From: Acidimicrobiia bacterium
GTDB taxonomy: Bacteria; Actinomycetota; Acidimicrobiia; IMCC26256; BP-133
DNA: 5,320 bases
Assembly: GCA_025934385.1 (NCBI GenBank)
Contig: JAICYE010000196.1
Location: 1 to 5,320, forward strand
Direction: 5' to 3'
The notes under the pieces: generated by a model
The model's input: the letters and a program-made list of their open reading frames with translations, nothing else
Told to the model about the DNA's origin: nothing
Database searches by the model: none
Translations under genes and position numbers: made by a program
In this document: positions 4,291 through 5,320 of the stretch, piece by piece
How the letters are laid out: every line of letters begins with the position of its first letter
Numbering within the stretch: the stretch's first letter is position 1

Positions 4291-5320
4291 ATGCGTATTC
4301 GCGGACTCGCGCTGACCGTCTGCGCCTTCCTCACCATCGGGCTCATGGCGACCACTGCCGGCGCGTCCAACGACGCCGACACCGCCAAGCAGTGGAGTCT
4401 GGCCAAGATCGGGGCCCCGGCTGCCTGGGCCCACACAACGGGCCGGGGTGTGCGCGTCGGCATCGTCGACACCGGCGTCGACCTGAACCATGAAGACCTC
4501 GCCGGCAAGGTCGTGGAGGGCACGAGCTGCGTCGGTGCAGCCGGTGACCCCGCCAAGTGCCACGGTTCACCGCAGGACGACCAGGGTCACGGCACGCACG
4601 TCGCCGGGATCATCGCCGCCAACAAGGACAACGGCATCGGCATCGCCGGCGTGGCGCCCGACGCCCAGCTCGTCGTGGCCAAGGCGCTCACCGCCAAGGG
4701 CGAAGGCTCGGAAGACGACATCAACGCCGGTATCAAGTGGGTCGTCGACCACGGCGCCAAGGTCGTCAACCTCAGCCTCGGCGACCCGAACTTCGTCTTC
4801 ACCAGCCTGCTCGGGACGGGCATGCGCACCGGCATCGAGTACGCCTGGTCGCACGGCGCCGTCCCGGTCGTGGCGGCGGGCAACTCCGACCTCTTCGGCC
4901 TCGGGCTCGGTAGCTCGAACTACGGCGACCTCGACGCCCTCGTGGTCGGCGCCACCGGCCCCGACGACAAGGTGACGTCCTACTCCAGCCCGATCGGCAG
5001 CGCCAAGTGGGGCATCCTCGCCCCCGGCGGCGCCGGCGACGGCAACAAGGATCACGACATCTGGTCGACCTTCTGGCAGCAGGGCAAGACCAACTCCTAC
5101 GCCGCCCTGGCCGGCACGTCGATGGCCACGCCCCACGTGGTGGGCGCCGTGGCGCTGCTGCTGGCCGAGGGGCTCACGCCCCAGCAGGCGATCGACCGGC
5201 TGATCAAGACGGCTGACAACAAGGTCGCCTGCGACCACTGCAGCGGCCGCCTCGACCTGGCCAAGGCGACCGCCACGCAGTACCCACTGCGGCGTTGCAG
5301 CGCTGCAACGCCTGCGAGAC
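4291..5320 (+). CDS. Secreted subtilisin-family (S8) serine protease, 3' end beyond the window
   Basis: This is an exported endopeptidase with 343 codons visible and no stop before the right edge. Residues 1-25 are a signal peptide (MRIRG, hydrophobic core, cleavage near TAGA-SN). The catalytic domain starts almost at once: QWSLAKIGAPAAW (34-46), then GIVDTGVDLNHEDL with the triad Asp60, DDQGHGTHVAG with His100, AAGNSD with the oxyanion Asn198, and AGTSMATPHV with Ser277. All triad residues are present, so it should be active. C80 and C90 bracket a short loop just before the His motif, and C314/C317 lie near the domain end; both pairs could form disulfides. Only about 8 residues separate the signal peptide from the mature-like domain, so the ~70-residue inhibitor_I9 propeptide typical of many subtilisins is missing. 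Catalytic homology ends near residue 326. Codon bias then weakens at 5281, so the last 13 codons may not be the true frame. It is divergent from the CHRD gene. Confidence 0.9.
   Translation, partial: MRIRGLALTVCAFLTIGLMATTAGASNDADTAKQWSLAKIGAPAAWAHTTGRGVRVGIVDTGVDLNHEDLAGKVVEGTSCVGAAGDPAKCHGSPQDDQGHGTHVAGIIAANKDNGIGIAGVAPDAQLVVAKALTAKGEGSEDDINAGIKWVVDHGAKVVNLSLGDPNFVFTSLLGTGMRTGIEYAWSHGAVPVVAAGNSDLFGLGLGSSNYGDLDALVVGATGPDDKVTSYSSPIGSAKWGILAPGGAGDGNKDHDIWSTFWQQGKTNSYAALAGTSMATPHVVGAVALLLAEGLTPQQAIDRLIKTADNKVACDHCSGRLDLAKATATQYPLRRCSAATPAR
5291..5312. repeat. Perfect 22-bp palindrome at the end of the protease frame
   Basis: The half-site GGCGTTGCAGC (5291-5301) is followed directly by its exact reverse complement (5302-5312) with no spacer. 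It lies just after the S8 catalytic domain. In RNA it would form a hairpin with a constrained tip. In DNA it could be a symmetric protein-binding site. It is only 8 bp from the window end, so its context is cut off. Confidence 0.6.

Noticed and set aside
4186..4563. - strand open frames opposite the start of the protease gene
   Set aside because: They are shadows of the protease frame, which has the signal peptide, ribosome binding site and catalytic motifs.

Overview
The DNA is very GC-rich, and its coding frames use almost only G or C at third codon positions. With GTG starts, GC-rich hairpins lacking U-tracts and a set of secreted proteins, this suggests a chromosomal segment of a high-GC actinobacterium or a similar high-GC lineage. 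This is an inference from composition and protein style; no taxonomic marker gene is present. I found no tRNA, rRNA, CRISPR array, insertion sequence or phage gene.

Left part (2-2501, + strand): two intracellular metabolic enzymes. The first, cut by the window start, is a fold-type II PLP enzyme of the D-cysteine desulfhydrase / ACC deaminase family. After 106 bp containing a strong inverted repeat comes a divergent member of the argininosuccinate lyase branch of the aspartase/fumarase superfamily. It keeps the mobile loop with the catalytic serine (MPQKKNP), but it has lost the SRND motif and the conserved histidines of true argininosuccinate lyases, so its substrate is probably different. 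The two could act in sequence: a fumarate-releasing lyase followed by an eliminating PLP enzyme.

Middle part (2588-3893): two exported proteins in convergent orientation, facing a GC-rich hairpin that probably terminates both. The + strand gene encodes a tiny secreted peptide (83 aa, mature about 58 aa) very rich in His, Asp and Gly. The - strand gene encodes a 324-aa secreted protein with a disordered N-terminal half, a His/Asp/Tyr-rich linker resembling the small peptide, and a C-terminal CHRD domain. Both look able to bind metal ions outside the cytoplasm.

Right part (3894-5320): a 397-bp divergent intergenic region with several small inverted and direct repeats, then a + strand secreted subtilisin-family (S8) protease. 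Its catalytic triad is intact, but there is no room for an inhibitor-type propeptide. The protease runs off the right edge. Its last 40 bases contain a perfect 22-bp palindrome and a break in codon bias.

No known multi-gene system is evident. The best leads are the atypical lyase with its PLP neighbour and the pair of His-rich secreted proteins.
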